A program made the position numbers and the translations under genes. A stretch of 64,000 nt of DNA from Blautia sp. An249 (GTDB lineage Bacteria; Bacillota; Clostridia; Lachnospirales; Lachnospiraceae). Each line of letters starts with the position of its first letter. Within the stretch, counting starts at the first letter, position 1. The notes beneath the pieces are model-generated. The model was not told where the DNA came from. It worked only from the letters and a program-made list of their open reading frames with translations, and searched no databases. The DNA is taken from the NCBI RefSeq assembly GCF_002159835.1, contig NZ_NFJL01000019.1, positions 1-64,000 on the forward strand. The letters run 5' to 3'. This document shows, piece by piece, positions 39,481 to 48,211 of the stretch.

Positions 39481-41100
39481 TCAGACCACCATCCTTTCCT
39501 GTACCGGCGTAATCAGGGCGAGGGCTTTTTCATATTCGTCCTGATAATTAAATTGAATCTGCAATTCGTCTTTCCCCAGCACTGTAATCACCTGCACAAG
39601 TTGGATCACCGCCTTGCGGTCCAGTTCTTCCAGATCGGAAAAACGCCTGAAATTCTCAATCCAGCGATTCCGCTCACTCCGGTTTTCCATTACATCGGTC
39701 CGTTTTTCCTTAAGGGCAGCAACCGCCTGTTCCAGTTGGGTGATACGGGCGCTGTAACTGCTTTTGTTATAAAGGAACTCCGACTTGTCCAGAAAGCCGT
39801 TTACCATGCTCTCATACAGTTTCATCTTATATTGACGAATCTGCTCCAACTGCTGCTCATTCTGGGCGATCTGCCGCGAATACTCCTTGATAAGTTCACG
39901 GTTGATACGGCTCTGGTCTATGCCGGATAAGATTTCATCCAGAGAGACTACATTGGCAATAAACCCTTTCAGGCTGTCCCGCACGCACTCCATCAGCTCA
40001 TGTTCCTTTACCATGACCGGATGGGCGCAGCCGTTCTTCTTTCCGGTGGGACAATAGTAATAGTGATATTCTTTGTCTTTGTAGCGGTTCGTTTTGCGTA
40101 CCATCCGGCTGCCGCAGCAACCGCAGACCAGTATGCCGGAAAACAGATAGACTTTATCTTTTTGGGGAGATGTACGGGTGTCCAGGTTGCGAATCCTTTG
40201 CACCAGGTCAAAATCGTTCCGATCAACAATGGCTTCGTGAGCATTTTCCACGCGAACCCACTCGGAGGAAGGGCGGCTCTCCATTTCTTTCAGTTTGAAG
40301 TGCTGGGAACCCTTTCGGCCCTGGACCAGCGTACCGGTATAGGTTTCATCCTGCAAGATCCGGGTGACAGTATTTGCCGACCACCGGCAATCCTTCCGGT
40401 CTGTATAGCCTTTCTTGGCATGGGGAAGGCCATAATACTTTTTATATGCCAAAGGAGAGAGCGTACCCAGCCGGTTCAGCTCATTCGCGATGGCGTAGGG
40501 GCTGAATCCTTCCAGGCGCATCCTGAAAATGCTCCGCACCACCTGGGCAGCATATTCGTCTACTACAAGAAGATTATGGTTATCTTCGGATTTACGATAG
40601 CCGTAAACCGGGAAAGCTCCAACGAAATCCCCATTCTTACGCTTAGTTTCCAGGGAACTTCTCGTCTTAATGGAAATATCCCGTGCATAGGCTTCATTCA
40701 TAATGTTCTTTACTGATACAGTCAGGTCATCGCCTGCGCTCTCATTGAGAGTATCGATATTGTCATTGATGGCAATAAACCTCACGCCATAGGCCGGAAA
40801 GACACGGCGCATATAGCGGCCAGTCTCAATATACTCACGGCCAAGACGGGAAAGGTCTTTGACGATGACACAGTTAATCTTTCCCTCCATGATGTCATCC
40901 ATCATTTCTTTAAAAGCCGGACGGTCAAAGATAACCCCGCTGTACCCATCGTCTACCTTTTCGGAAACCAGCTCGATTTCCGGGTGACGGCTCACGAAAT
41001 CTTCGATCAGCTTTCGTTGATTGCCGACACTGTTGCTTTCATTTGATTTGTCATCCGTATAAGATAAGCGGATATATTTGGCAGCTTTATAAACCTGCAT
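39481..41100 (-). CDS. Large serine recombinase 3
   Basis: 539 aa, ATG after GAAAGGAGTGTTTTTCT. Catalytic Ser13 in KYIRLS; NSVGNQRKLIEDF, VDDGYSGVIFDRPAF, VKDLSRLGREYIETG, RFIAINDNIDT. Then FVGAFPVYGYRKS and CRWSANTVTRILQDETYTG, zinc ribbon CGCCGSRM and a coiled coil to the end. First of the three genes in transcription. The trio differs clearly in sequence and so is not a recent duplication. Confidence 0.95.
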   Translation of the reverse strand: MQVYKAAKYIRLSYTDDKSNESNSVGNQRKLIEDFVSRHPEIELVSEKVDDGYSGVIFDRPAFKEMMDDIMEGKINCVIVKDLSRLGREYIETGRYMRRVFPAYGVRFIAINDNIDTLNESAGDDLTVSVKNIMNEAYARDISIKTRSSLETKRKNGDFVGAFPVYGYRKSEDNHNLLVVDEYAAQVVRSIFRMRLEGFSPYAIANELNRLGTLSPLAYKKYYGLPHAKKGYTDRKDCRWSANTVTRILQDETYTGTLVQGRKGSQHFKLKEMESRPSSEWVRVENAHEAIVDRNDFDLVQRIRNLDTRTSPQKDKVYLFSGILVCGCCGSRMVRKTNRYKDKEYHYYYCPTGKKNGCAHPVMVKEHELMECVRDSLKGFIANVVSLDEILSGIDQSRINRELIKEYSRQIAQNEQQLEQIRQYKMKLYESMVNGFLDKSEFLYNKSSYSARITQLEQAVAALKEKRTDVMENRSERNRWIENFRRFSDLEELDRKAVIQLVQVITVLGKDELQIQFNYQDEYEKALALITPVQERMVV

Positions 41101-41244
41101 AGAAAAACACTCCTTTCATCACGGAAAAATCCCCGCAATTCAAGGAGTGCAGTCTGCGTATCAGTATTCAATTCCTTTTCCATGTTTATTATAACGCTCC
41201 ATGCGGGAAAAATCAGCCCCCAAAATAAAAAATATCAATAATTT

Positions 41245-41475
41245 TCAGCGTAGGATTCCGCGGAGGCATTCTTCCAGGGTAGCGCCTCCCTGGGAAAAAC
41301 TTGCCCTGACAACAAATCCGCCGCATTTGAAATGATACGGGTCCCGGATCTGCCGGACAAACTCGGCAATCCTTTCTTCCCGCGGCAGGTCCTTATTGAC
41401 AGATACATCCCGGATGTCGGCAAGTCTGTCTGCTTCCGGGGTATGTATGACCGTATAGGCCGGTGTTTGAGTCAT
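41245..41475 (-). CDS. DUF6870-like element protein (76 aa)
   Basis: ATG 41475 after GAAAGGAGCTGTTGTT; the longer upstream reading is rejected. The product (AYTVIHTPEADRLADIRDVSVNKDLPREERIAEFVRQIRDPYHFKCGGFVVRASFSQGGATLEECLRGIL) is the short conserved protein that accompanies the recombinase genes and sigma factors in many Firmicutes elements. Function unknown, perhaps excision related. Confidence 0.72.
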   Translation of the reverse strand: MTQTPAYTVIHTPEADRLADIRDVSVNKDLPREERIAEFVRQIRDPYHFKCGGFVVRASFSQGGATLEECLRGILR

Positions 41476-42125
41476 AACAACAGCTCCTTTCTTTTCATAC
41501 TGGATCATCAAAATCACATGAATAAGGCCGGACACACGAAAAGAGCGGCCCGGCCTCATGGTATCTGATTTCGATTTTATAAGAATCCATGCCGCTGCTC
41601 GAAAATCAAAACAACGGCATGGATGTTTTCTTGGTAACTTGCCGTATTTGCCACGCCCCCCGGCAGGCCCTTTTCCGGGCCGGGGATGCCACAGGCTGCG
41701 GCCAGCTTTACCGCATCATAGCCCTGCTCGTGCCGTCGCTTCGCCAGAGCTAACGAACACAGAAGGGACTCCCCCCAAGTCTTTGACGGGTCGTGAGAAA
41801 GTATCATTATACCCTGTATCAGTCATCGCGTCTGGCCTGCCACAGCCAGATCAATGGATAGCGTAGATCGCTCGGACGGCTGGGCTTCATCACCTCCTTA
41901 AAGCCGCCTGTCATCGCGCCGCTCCATTTGCCGCTCGGAATACAGGGAAAGTACCTATGGCACCGTATATGCAGTTTTCAAGGTCCAGATGAAGGATTGG
42001 GAGCTTGTCTGCATATACAGGTGGGTGTGGCACCGTTGAAGGTTCTCACTCACCGAAATGGCATTGTCCCAAAAAATTGTCCTTCTATAAGTCGTGACAT
42101 TTTCGGGGGTACATTTATAGGGGGT
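41476..42125. other. 650-bp stretch with little coding evidence
   Basis: Between the DUF6870-like and sigma-factor genes. It holds an inverted repeat CCATGCCG/CGGCATGG (41587-41618), a TATAAT box in leftward orientation near 41808, and a TTTAAGGAGGTG ribosome site before a 23-codon frame (41819-41890). A 76-codon frame at 41577-41807 lacks a ribosome site and is doubtful. Probably the leader/regulatory region of the recombinase operon. Confidence 0.5.
41819..41890 (-). CDS. Possible leader peptide (23 aa)
   Basis: ATG 41890 directly follows TAAGGAGG at a short spacing; the peptide is MKPSRPSDLRYPLIWLWQAR plus RDD. It lies alone in the leader upstream of the recombinase operon. It may be a regulatory leader, or chance. 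Low support. Confidence 0.3.
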   Translation of the reverse strand: MKPSRPSDLRYPLIWLWQARRDD

Positions 42126-42551
42126 TTAGAAATTTTCTTCTAAAATTTTTTCCAGACGCCGAAGTCCGCGCCGAATACTTTCATGGACAGCATGGAGAGA
42201 AACACCTTCCATCTTGGCAATATCCATCAGGGTAATGCCGAGAATATAGTGAGCGTACACACGCTGGCGTTGTTTCTCTGGCAATGAAGAAATCGCCTGG
42301 TACAGCCGTTCTTCCTCCAGGTGCCTTTCTACGATCTCCTGCAGCGTTGGGGTAAAAAGAACAGCTTCGCGTTCAATATCATCCCCATAATCAAGAGAAA
42401 GGAATGCCTTATGCCGGTATGTACGGCGGCGATATGCCACTTCTTTCCGCTGATATTCTACCAGCACATCCACAACCTCATCGGGCAGGCTGATAAACAG
42501 ATCCGTTTTATATATTTCCGGGTAAAATTCCCGCAGATTGATTTCTTTCAT
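42126..42551 (-). CDS. Element sigma factor (Tn916 Orf7-like, sigma-70 family)
   Basis: 141 aa, ATG 42551 after TGGAGGATTACC. N-terminus EINLREFYPEIYKTDLFISLPDEVVDVL, middle QRKEVAYRRRTYRHKAFLSLD, and C-terminal region 4 (LPEKQRQRVYAHYILGITLMDIAKMEGVSLHAVHESIRRGLRRLEKIL). This is the ECF-like sigma factor of conjugative transposons, thought to drive transfer or recombination gene expression. Located between cargo and recombinases. Confidence 0.9.
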   Translation of the reverse strand: MKEINLREFYPEIYKTDLFISLPDEVVDVLVEYQRKEVAYRRRTYRHKAFLSLDYGDDIEREAVLFTPTLQEIVERHLEEERLYQAISSLPEKQRQRVYAHYILGITLMDIAKMEGVSLHAVHESIRRGLRRLEKILEENF

Positions 42552-43035
42552 GGTAATCCTCCAATTTCGATTTTTGAGTGGGTTAATGGACAAATCGAAA
42601 TCAGAGGGGCGGTGATCTACACCGTACAGGTCCGGCGGCAGGCTTGTCCTGCGCCTTATCTGTAAAAAAGAGCGCCCACCGTACAGCGGTAAGCGGCGCC
42701 TGTCGTATTCCGTCACCATCTGACGGAGCAGAATGGAAAATGCAAAATCCTGTCGAATGGAAAAACCCCGCAATCCATCGCAGGATTACGGGGTTTAAAT
42801 CTCTTTTATATGATCGGCTATGTCGAGGCCGGTATTCTGACCTCGGCAGCATTTTCCATGCCCTCCTTTAGTGAAGGAGAGCAGAGTTACCTATTATGTC
42901 CACCTCCCTCATTTTGGGGCATTATATAGGGATAAATGCTATAATTCTTCCAGAAGCGTCATGGTTTTACTGAATTTAATCAACAACACATGACAAAATC
43001 AGGTATTATCCACACAACAGAAAAAAGAAAACTTA
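42552..43035. other. Gene-free stretch with hairpins
   Basis: No frame with a ribosome site is convincing. It contains a leftward terminator-like stem ACCCCGtAATCC/GGATTgCGGGGT plus TTTT (about 42766-42798), an inverted repeat GTCGAGG/CCTCGGC (42820-42847), and at 42985-43035 a block (ATGACAAAATCAGG, ATTATCCACACA) that is repeated at 48300-48350 next to the second winged-helix gene. Confidence 0.55.
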
Positions 43036-43063
43036 AGGGTGCGGCAGAAATACCGCACCCTTT
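43036..43063. terminator. Terminator after winged-helix copy 1
   Basis: AAGGGTGCGG, CAGAAATA loop, CCGCACCCTT, with T/A runs on both sides; it works leftward after the winged-helix stop and has an identical copy at 48348-48375 after copy 2. Confidence 0.8.
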
Positions 43064-43569
43064 CTATATTTCAAATTTGTAGCCTACACCATAGACGCTT
43101 TTTACATAATCCGGCAAGTCGGGGGCAACCCGGAGTTTCTTTCGCAAGTTGCTTATGTGGTTGTTGATCGCTTTCCGGGAATAGTAGGAATAATCCTCGT
43201 GCCATACCAGATCCAGGAGCATTTCATAAGTGAACACCCGCTTTGGATTCAGTATGAGCAAAGCAAAGATTTCAAATTCCTTGACCGTTAGCGGAATTAT
43301 CTGGCTCCGTACAGTAACAAGGCGCTGCTCTAAGCAGAAATATAAAGCACCTTCCCGGATTTCTGTCAACGGCTGATCTGCCTGCGGAGGAATAAAATAC
43401 TGGCCTCGAAGAAGTGTTAAGTATGGGACATCAGCCGGAATATTGCCAGCCTCATAGTCACGAACAAACTGAGCCAGCTCCTTCTTTTGACTGGCAGAAA
43501 GCAGAGCAAACAGCTTTTCACCGATCTGCTTGCCGGAATCTTGTAAATCCAATACGGCTAATTTCCCAT
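43064..43569 (-). CDS. Stand-alone winged-helix regulator, copy 1; likely -1 frameshift at start
   Basis: The main frame (43064-43552) encodes an OmpR-type effector domain without a receiver: LTVKEFEIFALLILNPKRVFTYEMLLDLVW, YYSRKAINNHISNLRKKLR, and YVKSVYGVGYKFEI. Its N-terminal ~75 residues (QIGEKLFALLSASQKKELAQFVRDYEAGNIP) form a helical sensor or dimer part. In that frame the first start is a TTG with no ribosome site. An ATG at 43569, 9 nt after AAGGAGG, opens ATG GGA AAT TAG; the heptamer GGGAAAT could allow a -1 slip into the main frame. Copies 2 and 3 share this. It follows the Bcr/Lan-type ABC cassette. Confidence 0.8.
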
Positions 43570-43650
43570 GTTGTCACCACCTCCTTAATTTCTAAACAAT
43601 AAAAAATGTTCGCTTATTGATACCTTTCATGTTAGGCCGCCAAATTTCAC

Positions 43651-43842
43651 TTAACGCGCCGCCTCTTTTGGTATAAAGATTGCCAGTATAATGTAAAGCA
43701 TCAGCCCGCTACCATACACCATAATCAATAGGGCGCAGATAATACGCACAATCTTCGGAGAAAGGCCGAAATATTCAGCAATACCCCCACAGACACCGGC
43801 AATCCACCGATTATCTCTTGATCTACGAAGTTTATTTGCCAT
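43651..43842 (-). CDS. PspC-domain membrane protein (63 aa)
   Basis: ATG 43842 after GGAAAGGAGAAAAAATATC, overlapping the end of the permease gene by 11 nt. The product RRSRDNRWIAGVCGGIAEYFGLSP plus one long hydrophobic helix (IVRIICALLIMVYGSGLMLYIILAIFIP) is a minimal PspC domain, linked to envelope stress responses. Here it closes the ABC-transporter cassette and probably supports membrane protection. Confidence 0.88.
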   Translation of the reverse strand: MANKLRRSRDNRWIAGVCGGIAEYFGLSPKIVRIICALLIMVYGSGLMLYIILAIFIPKEAAR

Positions 43843-44584
43843 GATATTTTTTCTCCTTTCCGCTGCGTTGGTGACATACCAATATGAGCGCAGCCAAACA
43901 GCCGCATAATAGCAACACAAATAGGCTTTCAAACAGATTGGTGGTTGTCGTCTCATAATACCCCGCTACCCCCAGCAAGGCAGTAATGGGATAAAATGTT
44001 TTCGTCAGGCTGGACATACTCATAAACAGCCCGGCGAAAGAATAAATTTCTGCCAGCAGCAAAGCCAGCCAATAGCTCTTTTTGGTATAGGACACTAACG
44101 CAATAATTGGAGATACCGCTAAAAAGACACCAATGCCCTCTAACAGATAACTCTTAAAAAAGGATAGTACCATTCCCACAGATAGATCGGTATGATGCAA
44201 TAATAATTCTACGGAAAAGGTAATTGCAAAAAGCAATAAATAAATCAAAATGCTAATTGCAAAGGTCACAATCATTTTTGCTGCGGTCAATGTAGTTTCA
44301 TTCACGGGGATCAGCAACAATGATTTCAAGGTGTCGTCTTGTTCCTCCCGGCAAATCATATAACTTCCGAGCATTGCAACGATGGCAGGCAGAACAAACA
44401 TGGTAGCCCACGGTTGTACCATTGTCATGTACCAGCCTGCGTCACTCAAATAAAACCCATCAACGGTTGTTTCCCGTCCCGCTACCAGCACAATGACCGC
44501 AATCAATACAGTTGCAAAGACAGTAAGCAAGATGATACTGGAACGGCGAAGTTTTCTCCATTCCGCCCAAAGCATTTTTCGCAT
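43832..44584 (-). CDS. ABC-2 permease, lantibiotic/bacitracin-protection type (second)
   Basis: About 250 aa, ATG 44584 after GAGGTGATTTG. An N-terminal cytoplasmic start (MLWAEWRKLRRSS), then six hydrophobic segments, e.g. IILLTVFATVLIAVIVLVAG, MFVLPAIVAMLGSYMI, ILIYLLLFAITFSVEL, FLAVSPIIALVSY, and C-terminal SLFVLLLCGCLAALILV. REEQDDTLKSLLLIPV is typical of BcrB/LanE-G coupling loops. Works with the ATPase at 45324 and the other permease. Confidence 0.85.
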   Translation of the reverse strand: MRKMLWAEWRKLRRSSIILLTVFATVLIAVIVLVAGRETTVDGFYLSDAGWYMTMVQPWATMFVLPAIVAMLGSYMICREEQDDTLKSLLLIPVNETTLTAAKMIVTFAISILIYLLLFAITFSVELLLHHTDLSVGMVLSFFKSYLLEGIGVFLAVSPIIALVSYTKKSYWLALLLAEIYSFAGLFMSMSSLTKTFYPITALLGVAGYYETTTTNLFESLFVLLLCGCLAALILVCHQRSGKEKKYHGK

Positions 44585-44593
44585 CAAATCACC

Positions 44594-45340
44594 TCACTTT
44601 CTCTTGCGAAGCGAAAAAGCAGCAAACAGCACAGACAGCGCATCCCAAATAAAGATACAGAACAACGCCAACGGGACATTGATATTCTGTGCGAAAGCAA
44701 GTCCCTGAATATTTCCGCTTCTTGCAATGATAACGGAAATGCTGGACACAGGATGCAGGTACATACTGATTGACGTGATAAAAAAGCCGAGAAATACATA
44801 AAGCAGCGTCATGCAAACGGGAAAAATATAGCCCTTTTTTGAAGCGGCAAGGGCTAAAATCGGCATAACAGCAAAAGCGGTCAATACGCCAATCTCCAAA
44901 CACCTTTCTGCCAAAAATCCAACACTCTGCCACTCAAAAGCGACAAATCCGGGCAAAACACTGAATAGAACCGTAGCCACCGCCGAAATCAGCATGAAAA
45001 CAATGGAATAGATCAACACAACAATAAACTTGCTGAAAAAATAACCCATTTTACTGACAGGGACAATCCAAAGCTGTTTGAGCATATCATAGCGGTTTTC
45101 ATCGTGCATCAGCACAACACAAAATACGCCCAGCACAAAGGGAAGGATGATAAAGGGGGTATATCCAAAGGCGGCCAGCTTGTAAAACGCTACCGGGTCA
45201 ATACCGTTCGCCTCAAAATAGTTGTAATAGATAAAAGAGAAAAACGGCATGATAAACGCAGCCAGCAGCATAAACCAAATCATTTTCTTGCGCCGCAGTT
45301 TCAAAAATTCTGTCTGAACCAAATTAAGCAATTCCCTCAC
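44594..45340 (-). CDS. ABC-2 permease, lantibiotic/bacitracin-protection type (first)
   Basis: About 248 aa. GTG 45340 (VRELLNLVQTEFLKLRRKKM) is the likely start, overlapping the ATPase gene end; a later TTG is possible. Membrane segments include MIWFMLLAAFIMPFFSFIYY, FIILPFVLGVFCVVLM, FIVVLIYSIVFMLISAVATV, GVLTAFAVMPILALA and IFIWDALSVLFAAF. ENRYDMLKQLWIVPV matches the coupling loop pattern in the partner permease. The two permeases form a LanEG-like heterodimer. Confidence 0.85.
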   Translation of the reverse strand: MRELLNLVQTEFLKLRRKKMIWFMLLAAFIMPFFSFIYYNYFEANGIDPVAFYKLAAFGYTPFIILPFVLGVFCVVLMHDENRYDMLKQLWIVPVSKMGYFFSKFIVVLIYSIVFMLISAVATVLFSVLPGFVAFEWQSVGFLAERCLEIGVLTAFAVMPILALAASKKGYIFPVCMTLLYVFLGFFITSISMYLHPVSSISVIIARSGNIQGLAFAQNINVPLALFCIFIWDALSVLFAAFSLRKRK

Positions 45341-46247
45341 CCCCCGTAATTCTTTTGAAATAGTCCTCCAAAGTATCATTACAGAGCTGGGAACTGATAA
45401 CGGACACATCGTGCATAACAAGAGCTTTGTTGACTGCTCCCATATCCAGAGAAGTGTCATAGATACATAATGTGTGCCCATCGTACATATCAAAATTGGT
45501 CACATGAAATTCCTGCTCCAAAATCAGCATGGCCTTTGGCATATCACTTATCCGAAGCAGAACATACTTCCGATTTTTCTTTTCTAACGCTTTCATGGTA
45601 TTTTCTACCAGCAAGGTTCCGTGGTCGATAATACCAATATCATCCGCCAGAAGCGAAATTTCAGAAAGGATATGACTGGAAATCAAAATCGTTTTTCCAC
45701 GTTCCGCGCTTAAATGTTTGATAAAGTCCCGCATTTCCGCAATGCCAATGGGGTCAAGTCCGTTGGTCGGTTCATCGAGGATTAAAAGTTCCGGGTCATG
45801 CAGAATTGCATTGGCAATGCCGAGCCGCTGCTTCATTCCCAGCGAATACTTGCTGAACAGCTTTTTATCTTTGTATGGTAGTCCCACCACTTTCAAAGCG
45901 TTTTTAACGGCGTTGGGGGCAGCAGTACCACGCAGCCTTGCGAAAATTTCAAGGTTCTCTGTTCCGGTTAGATTAGGATAGAACCCCGGCGTTTCAATAA
46001 TTGCGCCAATGCGGGGATAAATACGTTTCTCATGGCCTTTGATGTTCTGTCCGAACACATCTACCTCGCCGGAAGTAATAGATGTCAGACCTAAAATCAT
46101 CTTCATAATGGTGGTTTTTCCAGCTCCATTACGTCCCAGCAACCCATATATGCGCCCTTTCTTCACATGAAGATTAACGTCTTTCACGGCAGCCTGATCC
46201 CCGTAAGTTTTTGTTAGTTGTTTTGTTTCGATCAGATAATCGCTCAT
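45324..46247 (-). CDS. ABC transporter ATPase, BcrA/LanF-like
   Basis: 307 aa; ATG 46247 after GTGAGGAAATAAGT. Walker A GRNGAGKTT (38-46), Q-loop GAIIETPGFYPNLT, signature YSLGMKQRLGIA, Walker B LLILDEPTNGLD, switch His in SSHILSE. The C-terminal accessory region (IDHGTLLVENTMKALEKKN onward) is as in bacitracin and lantibiotic self-protection ATPases. It powers the two permeases downstream to remove peptide antibiotics from the membrane. Confidence 0.93.
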   Translation of the reverse strand: MSDYLIETKQLTKTYGDQAAVKDVNLHVKKGRIYGLLGRNGAGKTTIMKMILGLTSITSGEVDVFGQNIKGHEKRIYPRIGAIIETPGFYPNLTGTENLEIFARLRGTAAPNAVKNALKVVGLPYKDKKLFSKYSLGMKQRLGIANAILHDPELLILDEPTNGLDPIGIAEMRDFIKHLSAERGKTILISSHILSEISLLADDIGIIDHGTLLVENTMKALEKKNRKYVLLRISDMPKAMLILEQEFHVTNFDMYDGHTLCIYDTSLDMGAVNKALVMHDVSVISSQLCNDTLEDYFKRITGGEGIA

Positions 46248-46361
46248 ACTTATTTCCTCACTTTCCGGGCTGTAATGCCGCGATATAATACCGGCATCTC
46301 CAACCACAAGGCCAGTATAAAACACAAACCTTGCCATAACCTTGCCGAGATAAAATTTTTT

Positions 46362-46392
46362 CAAAAAAAGCTCTGCGAAATCACAGAGCTTT
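46362..46392 (-). terminator. Terminator between histidine kinase and ABC genes
   Basis: On the minus strand AAGCTCTG, TGATTTCG loop, CAGAGCTT then TTTTTT. It overlaps the histidine kinase 3' end and separates the HTH-RR-HK unit from the ABC genes, which therefore need their own promoter in the 130-bp gap, as expected if the response regulator drives them. Confidence 0.85.
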
Positions 46393-47304
46393 CGGAAGTA
46401 TAATGGTAAATGTTGTTCCCGCTTCGGGAATACTGTCTGCTGTGATGGTGCCTTTATGGGCGTTCACCAGTTCTTTTGCAATGGAGAGGCCCAGCCCGTT
46501 CCCTCTGGCAGACCTGGAGTGGTCGCATTGATACATCCGTTCAAAGATATGGGGAAGATCTGCGTCAGAAATCCCTTTCCCGTTATCCGCCACCATGATT
46601 TTTGCCTGCTGCTCCGTTTCGGTCACGGTCAGGGTCACTTGTCTTGCGCCGCTGTGCGTCAGGATATTTTGCAGCAGATTATTGAGAATACGGGTGTAGG
46701 CGGTAGGGTCAACCCTCGTCATGTATTCTGTTTCGGGTATCTCAATTTCATAGGTGAGATCGTGGCTTTCCAGCAGCGGCACCCAGTCGGCCATGATGTC
46801 GCGGGAAAGTTCATTCAGGTCGCAGACTTCAAAATGAAAAATCTGTTCCCCGGCGTCCAGCTTCACCCATTCAAACAGGGCGGTCACAAAGTCTTTCAGG
46901 TAGTGGGCTTTTTCCATAGCCACCCGGATATATTCTTCTTGCTCGGCCCCTGTCACCATCTTGCTTTCCACGGCCTCCAAATAGCCTACAAGAGAAGCAA
47001 GAGGGGTTTTCACATCATGGGAAAGACTTGTCATCAGCCGCTTGTACGCCTGTTCAGACTGCTTTTGCTGGATCAGACGTGATTGGTTACTCATGGCGAT
47101 CTCGTTGATGTCGTAGCAAATTTGTTTCGTCAGGTCACTTTCCCGTGCCAGCACACGGCGGTTCATGTTTCCGTCCTTTATATCCATCAGGGCATCTTTA
47201 ATAAGGGAAAGCTGCCCCCGGACACGGTGAAGTTTTGCCAAAAGCCAGCCAATTACCAGCAGGGCAATCAATAGGGCCAGCAGCAGATAAAGATTTAACT
47301 CCAT
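46381..47304 (-). CDS. Sensor histidine kinase
   Basis: About 307 aa; ATG 47304 fits the Shine-Dalgarno AAGGAGG better than the ATG six bases upstream that overlaps the regulator stop. One N-terminal membrane helix (LYLLLALLIALLVIGWLLA), a short HAMP-like linker, phospho-acceptor SLSHDVKTPLASL (His96), and ATPase boxes NNLLQNILTHS, VADNGKGIS, GNGLGLSIAKEL. The short membrane anchor is typical for kinases that sense antimicrobial peptides together with an ABC pump. Partner of the response regulator next to it. Confidence 0.93.
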   Translation of the reverse strand: MELNLYLLLALLIALLVIGWLLAKLHRVRGQLSLIKDALMDIKDGNMNRRVLARESDLTKQICYDINEIAMSNQSRLIQQKQSEQAYKRLMTSLSHDVKTPLASLVGYLEAVESKMVTGAEQEEYIRVAMEKAHYLKDFVTALFEWVKLDAGEQIFHFEVCDLNELSRDIMADWVPLLESHDLTYEIEIPETEYMTRVDPTAYTRILNNLLQNILTHSGARQVTLTVTETEQQAKIMVADNGKGISDADLPHIFERMYQCDHSRSARGNGLGLSIAKELVNAHKGTITADSIPEAGTTFTIILPKAL

Positions 47305-47306
47305 GC

Positions 47307-48008
47307 TCATGCCTCCTTATTGAACCGATACCCCACACCCCGGACGGTTTGGATATAAAACGGCTGTTCTGGATTTGGCTCAATCTTCTTCCGTAGTTTA
47401 CTGATAAAGGCCATGATATTGTTATCGTCAAAGTCGTATTCTTCCGTCCATACCTGCGTGTAAAGTTGCTTTTTTGTAAATACCCGTCCCTTATTGGACG
47501 CCAAAACCAGAAGCAAATCAAATTCCTTGCCGGTTAGCTCTACCGGGATATTTTGGACAGTCACCATCCGATTGACTTTATCAATCACCATATCTTTCAG
47601 AAGCATGGTGGCGGCCTCGTTCCCGGTCACGGGATTTAGGGTGGTGTAGCGCCGGATTAGGGAATTGACGCGGGCCATCAGCTCGTTAATGCTGAAAGGT
47701 TTTGTCAGGTAATCGTCCGCCCCCAGCCGCAGGCCGGAAACCTTATCTTCCTCGTCGCTTTTGGCGGTCAGCATCAGCACCGGCACATTATTTTTCTCCC
47801 GGATTTTCTGCAATACCTGAAAGCCGTCCATACCCGGCATCATCACATCCAGAATAATCAGGCAATAGGTGTCTTTGTTTTCTTTCAGCAGCCGTAAGCC
47901 CTCTAAACCGCCATGCGCCACCGCCGCAGACAAATTTTCCTGTTCCACACATTTTTTCATCAAGGCACAAAGTTCCTTATCATCGTCTATAATCAAAACA
48001 CTATTCAT
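47307..48008 (-). CDS. OmpR-family response regulator
   Basis: 233 aa. Receiver domain with acidic IIDDD, phospho-acceptor Asp54 in LIILDVMMPGMDG, Lys in LTKPFS. C-terminal winged helix LTGKEFDLLLVLASNKGRVFTKKQLYTQVW and DDNNIMAFISKLRKKIEP, ending IQTVRGVGYRFNKEA. The start overlaps the end of the HTH gene by 8 nt; the stop overlaps the kinase. It likely activates the bcr/lan-type genes downstream. Confidence 0.94.
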   Translation of the reverse strand: MNSVLIIDDDKELCALMKKCVEQENLSAAVAHGGLEGLRLLKENKDTYCLIILDVMMPGMDGFQVLQKIREKNNVPVLMLTAKSDEEDKVSGLRLGADDYLTKPFSINELMARVNSLIRRYTTLNPVTGNEAATMLLKDMVIDKVNRMVTVQNIPVELTGKEFDLLLVLASNKGRVFTKKQLYTQVWTEEYDFDDNNIMAFISKLRKKIEPNPEQPFYIQTVRGVGYRFNKEA

Positions 48009-48189
48009 GTTTCAAAGCCCTCCCTTGCTTTGTCCTGCCGTCCACTGGCTTTTTGGCATCTTTGGGGATTAACCATAGTGTTGCCATTTTCAACGCGCCG
48101 GGAATACGGCCGTCAACACAGTAATAGTTTATTTGACGGGCCGAAACGCCCCATTTTTCGCTGGCTTCTTTAATCGTCATATAGTCCAT
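48001..48189 (-). CDS. Excisionase-family helix-turn-helix protein (62 aa)
   Basis: ATG 48189 (MDYMTIKEASEKWGV) after GTTGGAGGTGAAGGT. A MerR/excisionase-like winged helix: IKEASEKWGVSARQINYYCVDGRIPGALKMATLWLIPKDAKKPVDGRTK. It is first in the operon with the two-component genes, so it could be a co-regulator rather than a recombination directionality factor. Overlap with the next gene supports co-translation. Confidence 0.82.
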   Translation of the reverse strand: MDYMTIKEASEKWGVSARQINYYCVDGRIPGALKMATLWLIPKDAKKPVDGRTKQGRALKHE

Positions 48190-48211
48190 ACCTTCACCTC
48201 CAACATAATTC

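Noticed and set aside
40000-40716. 238-codon plus-strand frame opposite serine recombinase 3
   Set aside because: Antisense shadow of a clear recombinase gene.
41577-41807. 76-codon minus-strand frame in the leader of the recombinase operon
   Set aside because: No ribosome binding site, overlaps an inverted repeat and begins inside a TATAAT box; no recognisable family.
42552-42773. Longer N-terminal extension of the element sigma factor
   Set aside because: The extension is not conserved in character, and the ATG at 42551 has an ideal ribosome site and starts with the known family N-terminus.
46456-47082. 208-codon plus-strand frame opposite the histidine kinase
   Set aside because: Antisense to a gene with all kinase motifs; no ribosome site.
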